Shown piece by piece: positions 1 through 8,103 of a stretch of 64,000 bases of DNA (position 1 is the stretch's first letter; each line of letters begins with the position of its first letter). This stretch comes from an uncultured Clostridia bacterium (GTDB taxonomy: Bacteria; Bacillota; Clostridia; TANB77; CAG-508), in contig CAPOZU010000003.1 in assembly GCA_948676835.1 (NCBI GenBank), positions 106,568-170,567 on the forward strand, read 5' to 3'. The position numbers and the translations under genes are program-made. The notes beneath the pieces are model-generated. The model ran no database searches, was not told the DNA's origin, and was given only the letters and a program-made list of their open reading frames with translations.

Positions 1-411
1 TGTGATATTCCAGTAGGAGCCGGATGGTACCTTATGGAAGTGCCTGAAGCATTTGAAGTTGAGGAATTTAGAAGTGATGTTCGTTCTCTTTTGCAATATG
101 GGTATGCAAAAATGCCCATCTATGATATTAGCGCTAATATGAGAGTTAGTAAAAACAAAATGATTCACTCCTGCAAAATCAATATTTTTGAAGGATTGCA
201 TACTATTCAAATCTTAAGTGATTTGGAAAATAGTATTAGTATTTTTGTTGATACACCTCCTGTTACTTGCTTAGAACGACGTATTGCAAGAGATAGTGAA
301 AATCTGGGAGTACCTGAAAACCGTATCCGTGAATATTGGAATGATTGCATACAGCCTATGTCTGAAAGATTTATTTTGCCTCAGAAATATTATGCAGATA
401 TCATTTTTTAG
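1..411 (+). CDS. Uridine-kinase-like P-loop kinase, 5' end outside window
   Basis: The frame is open to base 1, so the N-terminus with the Walker A loop lies upstream of the window. What remains matches the C-terminal two thirds of the uridine/cytidine kinase family: a P-x-Y-D motif, an I-F-E-G-L strand, then IFVDTP, the lid-type RRIARD and a terminal P-M-S-E-R-F with YADIIF. Known family members phosphorylate uridine or cytidine. The gene ends 13 bp before a kinase-like gene and is followed by a vWA gene, so it looks like part of an accessory operon rather than the housekeeping udk. Substrate unknown; family assignment fairly sure. Confidence 0.75.
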   Translation, partial: CDIPVGAGWYLMEVPEAFEVEEFRSDVRSLLQYGYAKMPIYDISANMRVSKNKMIHSCKINIFEGLHTIQILSDLENSISIFVDTPPVTCLERRIARDSENLGVPENRIREYWNDCIQPMSERFILPQKYYADIIF

Positions 412-424
412 GAGGTGAAAACCA

Positions 425-1468
425 ATGAATATCAAAGAACTTTATGAGAAGTTATTACAAGCCAAGCGACCTATCGATTTTTTTGGCAATGTATCTTCCA
501 AAAATGATTTACATGTAGAATTCATGAAATATGTTCCTATGTTCGATCCTGAGTTTGCTCAACATGAAGATGAATATATCACAGGTCAAACCTTGTCAAT
601 TCTGAACGAATTGTATGAATTGGGATTAGACGAAATTAAACATGGTATTTATTCTAAAGTAAATCCTGTTTCTTTTTTCAAAAGTACTACTCCTATATTT
701 GAAATCACAGTAGAGGACCAATTGTATCAAATTTACTGGTGTATTTGTGTAGGAGAAGTTGCTTATATTTTCAAGGGAGCATCTGAAAATGATGTTGTCT
801 ACTTGAAAATGGCAATTAATCCTGAAGATAATGATTTAATTGACTGTGAATATGATGTGCTTTCTACACTACGGCATCAATCTCTTCCATATGTTGAGAA
901 AGAAATCAAGATAAATAGTTCAAACACCATTCTCATGAGAGAAGTTAAAGGCATATCAATGCCTGATCTCATGAAAGAATACCAAGGTGGTGTTCCTGCA
1001 GAACATGTTATGTGGATGCTTGAAAGAATGCTTAGTGTTGTAGGCTATCTTCATTCTAATTTCGTAGTGCATGGAAATATTAAACCTGAGAACATTATTA
1101 TTAACAAAAATAATCATAATGTTTCTCTTTTGGGACTTTCCTTCTGTATCAAATGTGCTAATATGCCTGATACTCACTACAAAATTGTAAATGCTTTCTA
1201 TACTGCACCTGAAGTAAATAAAACAGCAAAGGTATTACCTTCTTCTGATATTTATTCTATTGGTAAGGTTGCTATCGAACTTCTTGGTGGTAACATTGAA
1301 ACCAATGAAATTCCGAGTTTTGTTGATTCTCGTGTTAGAGAATTTATCAAAAAAATGGTTAGTCTTGATCCTGAGGATAGACCAAACGATGCATGGGAGC
1401 TTTGGACTGAACTTAGGAAAATCAGAACTGCTGTTTTCGGTAACCAAAGATTCAAAACTTTAAATTAA
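425..1468 (+). CDS. Protein-kinase-fold protein with degenerate active site (probable pseudokinase)
   Basis: A 347-residue protein with a bacterial Ser/Thr-kinase-like C-terminal two thirds. The V-Y-L-K strand near residue 128 could hold the ATP-binding Lys. The catalytic loop near residue 215 reads HGNIKPEN where an active kinase has H-R-D-x-K-x-x-N, so the catalytic Asp is missing, and the DFG position is not recognisable (L-L-G-L-S-F). The first 120 residues are a separate, unrecognised region. The tail ends FGNQRF, a motif shared with the kinase-like protein at 50813-51838. A good ribosome site (AGGAGGTG) precedes the ATG, 13 bp after the uridine-kinase-like gene. Probably a scaffold or nucleotide sensor, by inference. 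Confidence 0.75.
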   Translation: MNIKELYEKLLQAKRPIDFFGNVSSKNDLHVEFMKYVPMFDPEFAQHEDEYITGQTLSILNELYELGLDEIKHGIYSKVNPVSFFKSTTPIFEITVEDQLYQIYWCICVGEVAYIFKGASENDVVYLKMAINPEDNDLIDCEYDVLSTLRHQSLPYVEKEIKINSSNTILMREVKGISMPDLMKEYQGGVPAEHVMWMLERMLSVVGYLHSNFVVHGNIKPENIIINKNNHNVSLLGLSFCIKCANMPDTHYKIVNAFYTAPEVNKTAKVLPSSDIYSIGKVAIELLGGNIETNEIPSFVDSRVREFIKKMVSLDPEDRPNDAWELWTELRKIRTAVFGNQRFKTLN

Positions 1469-1481
1469 GGAGGACTTTATT

Positions 1482-2405
1482 ATGGGTGGCTCTAGTTATG
1501 ATCGTGATGTATATTCGTCAAGTTCGAGTTCAGGTTGGGGCAGAAGTTCTAGTAGCTTTGGAGCAAGTTCTTACTCCGAATCACGGCTGTCTAGTTCTAG
1601 ATTGCACCAATCTATGATGCCTAATGGGAAGCTTTTGGAAAGTAAAGCAAAAACTCCTATTATCATTATGCTCGATGTAACGGGTTCAAATATCAATTTT
1701 GCTCGGGTAGTTTATGATAAGCTTCCTATGTTTTACGGGCAAATCGAACAAAAAAAATACCTGAAGGATTTCGATATTGCAATCTGTGCTGTTGGTGATG
1801 CTTATACCGATAAGTACCCTCTGCAGATTGGTAGTTTTGCCAAAGGTATTGAGATCGACTCGTGGATTGAAAAACTTGTTCTTGAAGGAGAAGGTGGTGG
1901 CCAGCGCAAAGAATCTTATGAACTTGCCGCATATTATCTGCTTAAGAACGCAAGATTCGCTCCTGGTAGTAGGCCTATTGTCTTCTTTATCGGAGATGAA
2001 ATGCCTTATCCTACTGTAAATAAGAGTCAAGCAAACAAATTCGATATTGAGTGTTTTGAAGGCGGCATTGAACCCTTTACGTTGCTCCGTGAAAAAGTTC
2101 ATGATAATGTATTCATGCTTTTGAATAAGTACTGCAGTCGCAACTTTGAAGGCGACATTACCAGTTTCTGGAAAAAGCTTCTTGCTCCTGAACATGTGAT
2201 TAAAATTCACGAAGAAAAGTCTATCGTAGATTTGATGCTCGGAATTATTTCCATGGTTTCTGAATCAAGAACTCTTGAAAGCTACAAAGTGGATATGCGT
2301 GGCAGAGGTCAGACTCAGGCAAGAATTGATGGAGTGTCCGAATCTCTTGAAGGTCTTTCCAACATTATTGGAATTAAGCCTACTCAGAAAGGAACCAGAC
2401 TTTAA
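1482..2405 (+). CDS. vWA-domain protein with Gly/Ser/Tyr-rich N-terminus
   Basis: A 307-residue protein. It begins MGGSSYDRD followed by about 40 residues rich in Ser, Gly and Tyr, then a von Willebrand A domain whose metal-binding site reads LDVTGS near residue 65. Later strands (AICAVGDA, PIVFFIGDE) fit a vWA/TerY-like fold. vWA domains bind partners through a divalent metal. The gene follows the degenerate kinase by 13 bp with its own AGGAGG site. Its layout matches the vWA protein at 49784-50788, which also starts MGG and has DVTGS. The Ser/Tyr-rich N-terminus could be a modification target, but that is a guess. Confidence 0.75.
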   Translation: MGGSSYDRDVYSSSSSSGWGRSSSSFGASSYSESRLSSSRLHQSMMPNGKLLESKAKTPIIIMLDVTGSNINFARVVYDKLPMFYGQIEQKKYLKDFDIAICAVGDAYTDKYPLQIGSFAKGIEIDSWIEKLVLEGEGGGQRKESYELAAYYLLKNARFAPGSRPIVFFIGDEMPYPTVNKSQANKFDIECFEGGIEPFTLLREKVHDNVFMLLNKYCSRNFEGDITSFWKKLLAPEHVIKIHEEKSIVDLMLGIISMVSESRTLESYKVDMRGRGQTQARIDGVSESLEGLSNIIGIKPTQKGTRL

Positions 2406-2410
2406 AAACA

Positions 2411-2436
2411 TATAGAAAGCTCTCTCGCTTTCTATA
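2411..2436 (+). terminator. Hairpin just after the vWA gene
   Basis: A perfect 10-bp stem (TATAGAAAGC/GCTTTCTATA) with a 6-nt loop starts 5 bp after the vWA stop codon. The U-tract is weak, so it may be a processing or stabilising hairpin rather than a full terminator. Confidence 0.5.
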
Positions 2437-2470
2437 AAACAAAATCAAATTTTTAGATTTATAATTAAGA

Positions 2471-2496
2471 AGGGCACGCTAAAATTAGCGTGCCCT
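2471..2496 (+). terminator. GC-rich terminator of the first vWA island
   Basis: A 12-bp perfect inverted repeat (AGGGCACGCTAA and its complement) with a 2-nt loop, followed by TTCTGC. It is GC-rich compared with surrounding DNA, like the island it ends. Confidence 0.65.
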
Positions 2497-2507
2497 TTCT
2501 GCAATAA

Positions 2508-2531
2508 AAAAACACCTTTTCAGGTGTTTTT
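2508..2531. terminator. Bidirectional rho-independent terminator
   Basis: AAAAACACCT and its complement with a 4-nt loop, flanked by A-run and T-run. It can end the TagO-like gene on the minus strand and any read-through from the island on the plus strand. Confidence 0.75.
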
Positions 2532-2537
2532 TTATTA

Positions 2538-3647
2538 TTATTCTATATGATCTTTTTCCTCTTCACTAGGATCTACTAATAATCTTTGTTTAAAGAACTC
2601 TTTATATCCCATAGCAATTATTATACAAATAATTATTGCAAATGATAAAGCTTTCCAAATACCACTTTCCATTAATATAATCGCAAACATTCCAAATATT
2701 GCTGTAATTCCATATAAAATAAGTACTGCCTGTTTTTGCGTAAATCCTTTTTTTAATAACTTATGATGTAAATGACCTGCATCTGGTTCAATAATTGCTT
2801 TTAATGACTTACCATGAATTACTCTTCTTATAATAGATGATAATGTATCAAAAATTGGTAATGCTAAAACCATAAGTGGTGCAACTATTACTATAGCTGT
2901 ATAAGTTTTTGCTATACCCAAAATAGATATTATTGATAAACAATATCCTAAAAAATTTGAACCTGTATCACCAATAAAAGTTTTTGCTGGATTAAAGTTA
3001 TATGGTAAAAATCCACATAGAGCACCACCTAATGCTGTAATTAAAACAATTGAAATTATAGGTGAACTATTAAGTGAAAATATTATTAGAAGTGATAAAC
3101 AAGATATTATTGAAATACCTGTTGAAAGCCCATCTAGTCCATCAATTAAATTCATTGCATTTGTAATTCCAACAATCCAAAAAACTGTAAGAAGTATATA
3201 AAACCAATTTCCTATTCCTTCCAAATTTAAAAATGGTATATCTAAATTTTCTATTTTTATTCCAAACCTTATTACAATAATTGCAGATATAATTTGTGCT
3301 GTAAGTTTTACCAAAGCTGGAACTCCTTTTACATCATCTACAAAACATACTATACCTATAATTAATGCTCCAATAGAAAATCCAACTAGTTTTGTTAAGT
3401 AATTATCTTGAAGTAAATCTATATTATTTTCTATACTCATTACTATTAAAAGATAAACTATTGAAACAAAAAATCCAGAAATAACAGCTAGTCCACCAAG
3501 CCTAGGCATTGTTATTTTATTTATACGTCTTGCATCTTGAGGTGTATCTACTGCTCCAATTTTTTTAGCTAATCTGATTGTATGTGGCGTCGCCATAAAA
3601 GCTGTCATAAATGCAATCATAAAAGCTATCAATATATCTCCCCACAT
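2538..3647 (-). CDS. tagO: MraY/WecA/TagO family undecaprenyl-phosphate sugar-1-phosphate transferase
   Basis: A 369-residue integral membrane protein with about ten hydrophobic segments. Family motifs are present: P-R-L-G-G-L near the N-terminus, the VDDVKG Asp pair, NAMNLIDGLDGL, FIGDTGS and a HLHHK box near the C-terminus. The family moves a sugar-1-phosphate (usually GlcNAc-1-P) from a UDP-sugar onto undecaprenyl phosphate, starting teichoic-acid or other wall-polymer synthesis at the inner membrane face. The HLHH box and absence of other peptidoglycan genes favour WecA/TagO over MraY. It lies 14 bp downstream of rpiB and probably shares its transcript. Confidence 0.85.
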   Translation of the reverse strand: MWGDILIAFMIAFMTAFMATPHTIRLAKKIGAVDTPQDARRINKITMPRLGGLAVISGFFVSIVYLLIVMSIENNIDLLQDNYLTKLVGFSIGALIIGIVCFVDDVKGVPALVKLTAQIISAIIVIRFGIKIENLDIPFLNLEGIGNWFYILLTVFWIVGITNAMNLIDGLDGLSTGISIISCLSLLIIFSLNSSPIISIVLITALGGALCGFLPYNFNPAKTFIGDTGSNFLGYCLSIISILGIAKTYTAIVIVAPLMVLALPIFDTLSSIIRRVIHGKSLKAIIEPDAGHLHHKLLKKGFTQKQAVLILYGITAIFGMFAIILMESGIWKALSFAIIICIIIAMGYKEFFKQRLLVDPSEEEKDHIE

Positions 3648-3661
3648 GGTAAAAAACCTCT

Positions 3662-4108
3662 CTATTTCATATTCTCTTTTTCTATTTCTTTAATCATTTG
3701 TAGTCTTTCTAAATATCTTCCGCCTTTAAATGAAGTTCCAATCCAAGCTCTTACGCTAGCAATTGAAGCAGATGTTGTTATATATTGTGAAGGTAATACT
3801 AAAATATTTATATCGTCATCAGCTTTTGAAGCTCTAGACACTTCTTCATTAATTCCAAGAGCCGCTCTAATTCCTTTAAACTTATTTGCAACTATTGTCA
3901 TACCTGCACCTGATTTACAAATTAGAATACCTCTATCACATTCTTTTGATTGAATAGCTTTGGCAACATTTTCTGCAAAAATTGGATAATCTGTTCTTTC
4001 TTCATTGTATGTACCATAATCTTTATATTCAATCCCTATTTCATCTAAATATTTTTTTATCTCTTCTTTTAATTTATAACCACCATGGTCACTTCCTAAA
4101 GCTATCAT
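3662..4108 (-). CDS. rpiB: Ribose-5-phosphate isomerase B (RpiB/LacAB family)
   Basis: About 148 residues starting MIALGSDHGG, with a strong ribosome site (AAGGAGG) just upstream. The family interconverts ribose-5-phosphate and ribulose-5-phosphate in the pentose phosphate pathway. SDHGGYKLK near the N-terminus is the phosphate-binding motif. The active-site Cys sits in ILICKSGAGM, where RpiB usually has C-G-T-G-I-G-M. This variant leaves open a LacA/LacB-like or relaxed specificity. A longer frame reaches 4138, but the ribosome site supports the start used here. Confidence 0.85.
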   Translation of the reverse strand: MIALGSDHGGYKLKEEIKKYLDEIGIEYKDYGTYNEERTDYPIFAENVAKAIQSKECDRGILICKSGAGMTIVANKFKGIRAALGINEEVSRASKADDDINILVLPSQYITTSASIASVRAWIGTSFKGGRYLERLQMIKEIEKENMK

Positions 4109-4236
4109 ATATTCCTCCTTAGTATTATTTTGCCTCAATATATCACAGAATTCTTGATATTACAATATTATTCTATATTAGAAATGTGAATTTTTTGTGA
4201 AAACTTTTTGCAATTAAGTTTTTTTAACAAAAGACT

Positions 4237-4265
4237 TGCTTTTTAGAATTATTCATGTTAAAATA
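4237..4265 (+). promoter_or_regulatory. Probable sigma-A promoter of rpsT
   Basis: TTGCTT and TAAAAT separated by 17 bp, about 46 bp upstream of the rpsT start codon. Confidence 0.6.
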
Positions 4266-4311
4266 TTTGAAGTAAAATTTACTTTATGAACTAAGAGGAG
4301 GTGCAAAATAA

Positions 4312-4575
4312 ATGCCAAACATAAAATCAGCTATTAAAAGAGTTAGTGTAATTGAAAAGAAAACATTACAAAATAATATGATAAAATCTGCTTATAAAAC
4401 AGCTGTTAAAGCATTCGAAGTTGCTGTAGCAGAAGGAAATAAATCAGAAGCAGAAAAAGCTTTCAATGAAGCAGTTAAAAAAGTAGACCAAGCTTGCACA
4501 AAAGGTGTACTTAAAGCAAATACAGCTTCTAGAAAAAAATCAGCTTTAGCAAAAAAATTAAATTCTTTAAAATAA
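4312..4575 (+). CDS. rpsT: 30S ribosomal protein bS20
   Basis: An 87-residue, lysine-rich helical protein beginning MPNIKSAIKR with a typical S20 body (KTAVKAFE, A-N-T-A-S-R-K-K-S-A-L). It binds 16S rRNA in the small subunit. It is a single-gene unit with its own promoter and terminator and a GAGGAGG ribosome site 9 bp before the ATG. Length and sequence are normal for the family. Confidence 0.97.
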   Translation: MPNIKSAIKRVSVIEKKTLQNNMIKSAYKTAVKAFEVAVAEGNKSEAEKAFNEAVKKVDQACTKGVLKANTASRKKSALAKKLNSLK

Positions 4576-4584
4576 ATTTTTAAG

Positions 4585-4612
4585 CCTTATGCCTACAGCA
4601 TGAGGTTTTTTT
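4585..4612 (+). terminator. rpsT terminator
   Basis: CCTTATGC/GCATGAGG stem (one wobble pair) with a 5-nt loop, followed by seven T. Confidence 0.8.
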
Positions 4613-4714
4613 ATTGGAAATTATTTCATTTGTTTTCTCTAATTTAAGATGCTATTATTAATTTATAATATATATTGGCTAAAAAATTTTTAAGTATAAT
4701 TAAGGAGATTACAT

Positions 4715-4963
4715 ATGAGAGAACTTATTAAATCCATTAAAGATAAAAAAATTAAAAAATTAGTTAAAAATTTATTACTAGTTTCTTTTTTTATTGGAAT
4801 TTTAGGAATATTAACAATATACATATACTATAAATTTTTCATTTCATTTAATATTTTAAAACTAGGTGTATTTATAATTCAAGCAGGAATTGTATCTGGT
4901 CTTTTTTCTGTTATGTGTGGTGTCTTTTTTGATGATTATTTAAATTATAATGAAAACTTATAA
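4715..4963 (+). CDS. Small two-helix membrane protein, unknown function
   Basis: An 82-residue protein with a basic N-terminus (repeated K-D-K-K-I-K-K) and two long hydrophobic segments at about 24-46 and 51-73. It has an AAGGAG ribosome site and a downstream terminator, so it is probably a real single-gene unit. I do not recognise the family. Confidence 0.6.
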   Translation: MRELIKSIKDKKIKKLVKNLLLVSFFIGILGILTIYIYYKFFISFNILKLGVFIIQAGIVSGLFSVMCGVFFDDYLNYNENL

Positions 4964-4989
4964 AATTACATCCTCCTGATTTTAAAAAA

Positions 4990-5018
4990 AATTCCTATTA
5001 ATTTATTTAATAGGAATT
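4990..5018. terminator. Bidirectional terminator between the small membrane protein and rubrerythrin
   Basis: AATTCCTATTA/TAATAGGAATT stem with a 7-nt loop, T-run on the plus side and A-run on the other. It serves both converging genes. Confidence 0.75.
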
Positions 5019-5053
5019 TTTTATTTGAATTAGTGAATTTAACTAAATTTATA

Positions 5054-5596
5054 TTAATAATTTTCAGCTTTAATTTCGAAAAATGCTTTTGGATGTTCGC
5101 AAACTGGGCATACTTCTGGAGCTTTTTTACCAACACAGATGTGTCCGCAATTTCTACATTTCCAGATTCTATCTCCATCTTTACTGAATACTAATTCACC
5201 TTCAACATTTTCTAATAATTTTTTATATCTTTCTTCATGTTCTTTTTCAATTTTTCCAACAGCTTCAAATAAATAAGCAATTCTATCAAAGCCTTCTTCT
5301 TTAGCTTCTTTTGCCATTCTATCATACATATCTGTCCATTCAAAGTTTTCTCCTTCAGCTGCTGCTTTTAAGTTTTCTGCAGTTGTAGGAACTTCTCCAC
5401 CATTTAATAATTTAAACCACATTTTAGCGTGTTCTTTTTCATTATCAGCTGTTTCTTGGAAAATAGCTGCAATTTGTTCATATCCTTCTTTTTTAGCTTT
5501 GCTTGCAAAATAAGTATATTTATTTCTTGCTTGAGATTCTCCTGCAAAAGCTTCCATTAAGTTTTTCTCTGTTTTTGTACCTTTTAATTCTGGCAT
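5054..5596 (-). CDS. rbr: Rubrerythrin
   Basis: A 180-residue protein with an N-terminal ferritin-like diiron domain (ESQARNKY, a D-N-E-K-E-H-A helix, a second E-K-E-H-E-E helix) and a C-terminal rubredoxin-like knuckle (CRNCG and CPVC). Rubrerythrins reduce hydrogen peroxide in anaerobes using electrons from rubredoxin. It lies 16 bp downstream of a Fur/PerR-type regulator, a classic anaerobic peroxide-defence operon. All metal-ligand motifs appear intact. Confidence 0.95.
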   Translation of the reverse strand: MPELKGTKTEKNLMEAFAGESQARNKYTYFASKAKKEGYEQIAAIFQETADNEKEHAKMWFKLLNGGEVPTTAENLKAAAEGENFEWTDMYDRMAKEAKEEGFDRIAYLFEAVGKIEKEHEERYKKLLENVEGELVFSKDGDRIWKCRNCGHICVGKKAPEVCPVCEHPKAFFEIKAENY

Positions 5597-5612
5597 TTTT
5601 CATTCCTCCTAA

Positions 5613-5996
5613 TTATTTATTTCTACAAGAATTACATATTCCTTCTAATGCAATTCCTTTATTTGAGATTTCTATTCCAGTTTGATGTGCAACTATTTGT
5701 TTAATTTTTTCATAATCAAAATCATAATCAAAATCAAATACTTTTCCACATTTTACACATATTGCGTGATTATGTGATTTAATAATATAATCATACCTAT
5801 CTGGACCAACTAACATAGAAATCTTATTTATTATATTGTTCTCAACTAACAATCCTAAATTTCTGTATACAGTACTTCTACTAACAGCTGGATCTTTAGC
5901 TTTTACAATCATATAAATTTCTTCTGCTGTTTTATGATCACATGATTCTTTAACAACTTTAATTATTTCTTCTCTTTGCCTTGAATAGTTTTTCAT
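5613..5996 (-). CDS. perR: Fur-family regulator, probably PerR-like
   Basis: A 127-residue protein with the Fur winged helix (SRSTVYRNLGLL), a HNHAICVKCGKVFDF metal-binding segment and a C-terminal C-N-S-C, giving two CxxC pairs for structural zinc. The neighbouring rubrerythrin gene suggests peroxide sensing rather than iron uptake control. A perfect inverted repeat just upstream of its start suggests autoregulation. PerR versus Fur is inferred from context. Confidence 0.85.
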   Translation of the reverse strand: MKNYSRQREEIIKVVKESCDHKTAEEIYMIVKAKDPAVSRSTVYRNLGLLVENNIINKISMLVGPDRYDYIIKSHNHAICVKCGKVFDFDYDFDYEKIKQIVAHQTGIEISNKGIALEGICNSCRNK

Positions 5997-6009
5997 AAAA
6001 ATCTCCTAT

Positions 6010-6032
6010 AAATTAGGAATTGTTCCTAATTT
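6010..6032. promoter_or_regulatory. Palindromic operator upstream of perR-rbr
   Basis: Perfect 10-bp arms, AAATTAGGAA and TTCCTAATTT, separated by TTG, 14 bp upstream of the perR start. The size and place fit a Fur-family operator, but the sequence is not the usual B. subtilis PerR box. Confidence 0.6.
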
Positions 6033-6097
6033 GATACGTTTATTATATCATAATAATTTTTTTTAGCAAGATATAAACAAAAAAATTTTGATTTAAT

Positions 6098-7585
6098 TTA
6101 AAATTCTATATAGTCTTGTGGATTTACACATTCATCATTTATTCTAATTTCAAAATGTAAATGTGGTCCTGTTGAATTCCCTGTTGAACCAACATTGGCT
6201 ATTACATCTCCTTGATTTACTTTGTCTCCTACATTTACATTTAATTTGCTACATTGAGCATAATAAGTTTTTACTGAATCTGCATGCTGTATAATCACCA
6301 AATTCCCATATGCTCCTTCATAACTTGAAAATATAACTTCACCTGATTTAACCGCAACAATATCATTTCCTGATGTAGCTGCAAGATCTGTCCCCTTATG
6401 GAAATAGTGATTTCTTTGTCCAAATCTACTTGTTAAAATATACTTATCTTTTAATGGATTTATAAATTTTTCAGTTTTATCTGTAGTTTCTATATCATTA
6501 TTTTCTTTCTCTTGTATTTGCTCTTCTTGATTACTTATTTTATTTAATATTTCATCATCTTGTGTAGCAAAATTAATATTTGGAATAATGGCAATAATTA
6601 ATACTGCTATTATTATTAAAATTCCTGACATCGTTGCAACACTAACAATGCTTTTTTTCTTAGTTTCATCAACTATATTTGAAAATCTATTCATTATATT
6701 TTTCCTCCTATTTGCAAAATTCATTGAAAATCTATATTGTTTATTTCTAGTTCTTTCAATTTGATTTAATAGAATTTCAGCATATTTAATCCTCTGGGAA
6801 TGTTCTTTTCCTTGCAAAACATTCTCATCACAGTTTAATTCTAAAATCTCTTCTACTTGATTTATAAACATATATATAACAGGATTAAACCAATATATGC
6901 AGTTTAAAATTAATAGTAAAAATTTATATTCTATATCTTTATTTTTTATATGGAACAATTCATGTTTTAATATAAATCCATATTCTTCTTCCTTTAATAT
7001 ATCTTTTGATAAAATAATTTTTTTGATAAATAATCCTACTGTCATAGGTGTTATTACATTATCTGATATTTTACAAGAAATATTTTTAATTTTCATTTCA
7101 TTACATAACTGATTTAATATTTCATCAATTTTATAATTTGAACCTGAAATATAATGCTTTTTTTGATTAATAATAAAAATAAAATAACTAAATAAGTTAT
7201 ATATTAACATTAAACTTGCACCAGTAATCCAAATATATGGTACAACTTGTGAAATATTAAAAATTGCATTATTTTTTATATGTATTTCATCATTAACCTC
7301 TATTATTGTTTTATCATTTTCTATTTTTATTTCTGGTATCTTTACAATGTTCATATCATCTTCAACAATTTTTTCGGATTCTTGAATTATAACATTTTTT
7401 ATATGTGAAAAATCTATAATATTAATAGGTAAAATCAATAATATAAGCATAAATATAAAAATTTTATATATGCTTTTAAAATTATATTTATACTTATTTT
7501 TATGTAAGAATGCTAATAAAGGAAAAATGCAAATACTTATAACTGTTCCCAAAATAATTATATTATAAAATATTTTTCCTAACAT
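6098..7585 (-). CDS. blaR1: BlaR1-type M56 metalloprotease fused to an M23 peptidase domain
   Basis: A 495-residue membrane protein. The N-terminal part has several transmembrane segments and an M56 zinc-protease motif, HELFH near residue 208, with an E-L-N-C-D-E-N-V-L motif after it. Another transmembrane segment at about 315-335 leads to an external domain. BlaR1 proteins normally carry a penicillin-binding sensor there, but here it is an M23 (LytM-type) domain with SRFGQR, HKGTDL, YGNLVIIQH and HLHFEIR. The M23 zinc ligands look intact. It follows blaI by 0 bp. The fusion could sense or cut peptidoglycan and relay this to BlaI; that is inference. Confidence 0.85.
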   Translation of the reverse strand: MLGKIFYNIIILGTVISICIFPLLAFLHKNKYKYNFKSIYKIFIFMLILLILPINIIDFSHIKNVIIQESEKIVEDDMNIVKIPEIKIENDKTIIEVNDEIHIKNNAIFNISQVVPYIWITGASLMLIYNLFSYFIFIINQKKHYISGSNYKIDEILNQLCNEMKIKNISCKISDNVITPMTVGLFIKKIILSKDILKEEEYGFILKHELFHIKNKDIEYKFLLLILNCIYWFNPVIYMFINQVEEILELNCDENVLQGKEHSQRIKYAEILLNQIERTRNKQYRFSMNFANRRKNIMNRFSNIVDETKKKSIVSVATMSGILIIIAVLIIAIIPNINFATQDDEILNKISNQEEQIQEKENNDIETTDKTEKFINPLKDKYILTSRFGQRNHYFHKGTDLAATSGNDIVAVKSGEVIFSSYEGAYGNLVIIQHADSVKTYYAQCSKLNVNVGDKVNQGDVIANVGSTGNSTGPHLHFEIRINDECVNPQDYIEF

Positions 7586-7963
7586 TTATTTACTCCTATT
7601 CAAAATATTTTTAATTTCATCAATATCTTCATCTGTTAATTCATCTGATTCAATAAGTGATGCAATTAGCTTTTTACTAGAATTATCATACATTTTTCTT
7701 ATAAAATTTTTAGTTTCATTTCTACTATATCTTGAAAAATCTACAATTGAAGAATAATAATTTATTCTCCCTATTTTTTCATTTTTTAGAAAACCTTTTT
7801 CTGTTAACCTTGACAGAATAACCTGTAAAGTTGATAATTTCCAATCTGTTTCATTTTTAAGTTCTGCATCAATTTCTCCTGTTGACATTTTTCTATTGTT
7901 ATTCCAAATTATTTTCATTACCTTTAATTCTGAATCAGGTAAACTTTTAATTATTTCTTCCAT
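7586..7963 (-). CDS. blaI: BlaI/MecI/CopY family repressor
   Basis: A 125-residue winged-helix protein with typical BlaI features: LPDSELKVMKIIW, then W-K-L-S-T-L-Q-V-I-L-S-R-L recognition helix and a C-terminal dimerisation helix. The family represses its operon as a dimer and is cleaved when the BlaR1 partner is activated. It is immediately followed by the BlaR1-M23 gene. Two dyad sites overlap its promoter, so autoregulation is likely. No beta-lactamase gene is near, so the regulated genes may be wall-stress genes elsewhere. Confidence 0.9.
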   Translation of the reverse strand: MEEIIKSLPDSELKVMKIIWNNNRKMSTGEIDAELKNETDWKLSTLQVILSRLTEKGFLKNEKIGRINYYSSIVDFSRYSRNETKNFIRKMYDNSSKKLIASLIESDELTDEDIDEIKNILNRSK

Positions 7964-7978
7964 TGGTCACCTCCTATA

Positions 7979-8026
7979 TAGACAATTGTCTGTCTACATT
8001 ATTACACATACATTTGTCTGTGTCAA
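7979..8026 (-). promoter_or_regulatory. blaI promoter with two dyad operators
   Basis: A TTGACA -35 box (complement of 8021-8026) overlaps a dyad at 8004-8023 (ACACA...TGTGT). A second dyad at 7979-7996 (TAGACAATTGTCTGTCTA) lies between promoter and start codon. Both share AGACAAwTGT. This fits BlaI repression. Confidence 0.65.
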
Positions 8027-8052
8027 TATATTTTATCAAATAAATTAGAAAA

Positions 8053-8076
8053 AGCGCAGCAACGTTTGTTGCCACG
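8053..8076. terminator. GC-rich hairpin of cassette A
   Basis: GCG-ca-GCAAC, loop GTTT, GTTGC-ca-CGC, followed by CCTTTCTT. It lies 27 bp downstream of the cassette A stop codon. The symmetrical CA bulges are unusual. Confidence 0.6.
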
Positions 8077-8103
8077 CCCTTTCTTACAGGTAGAATACTT
8101 CGA

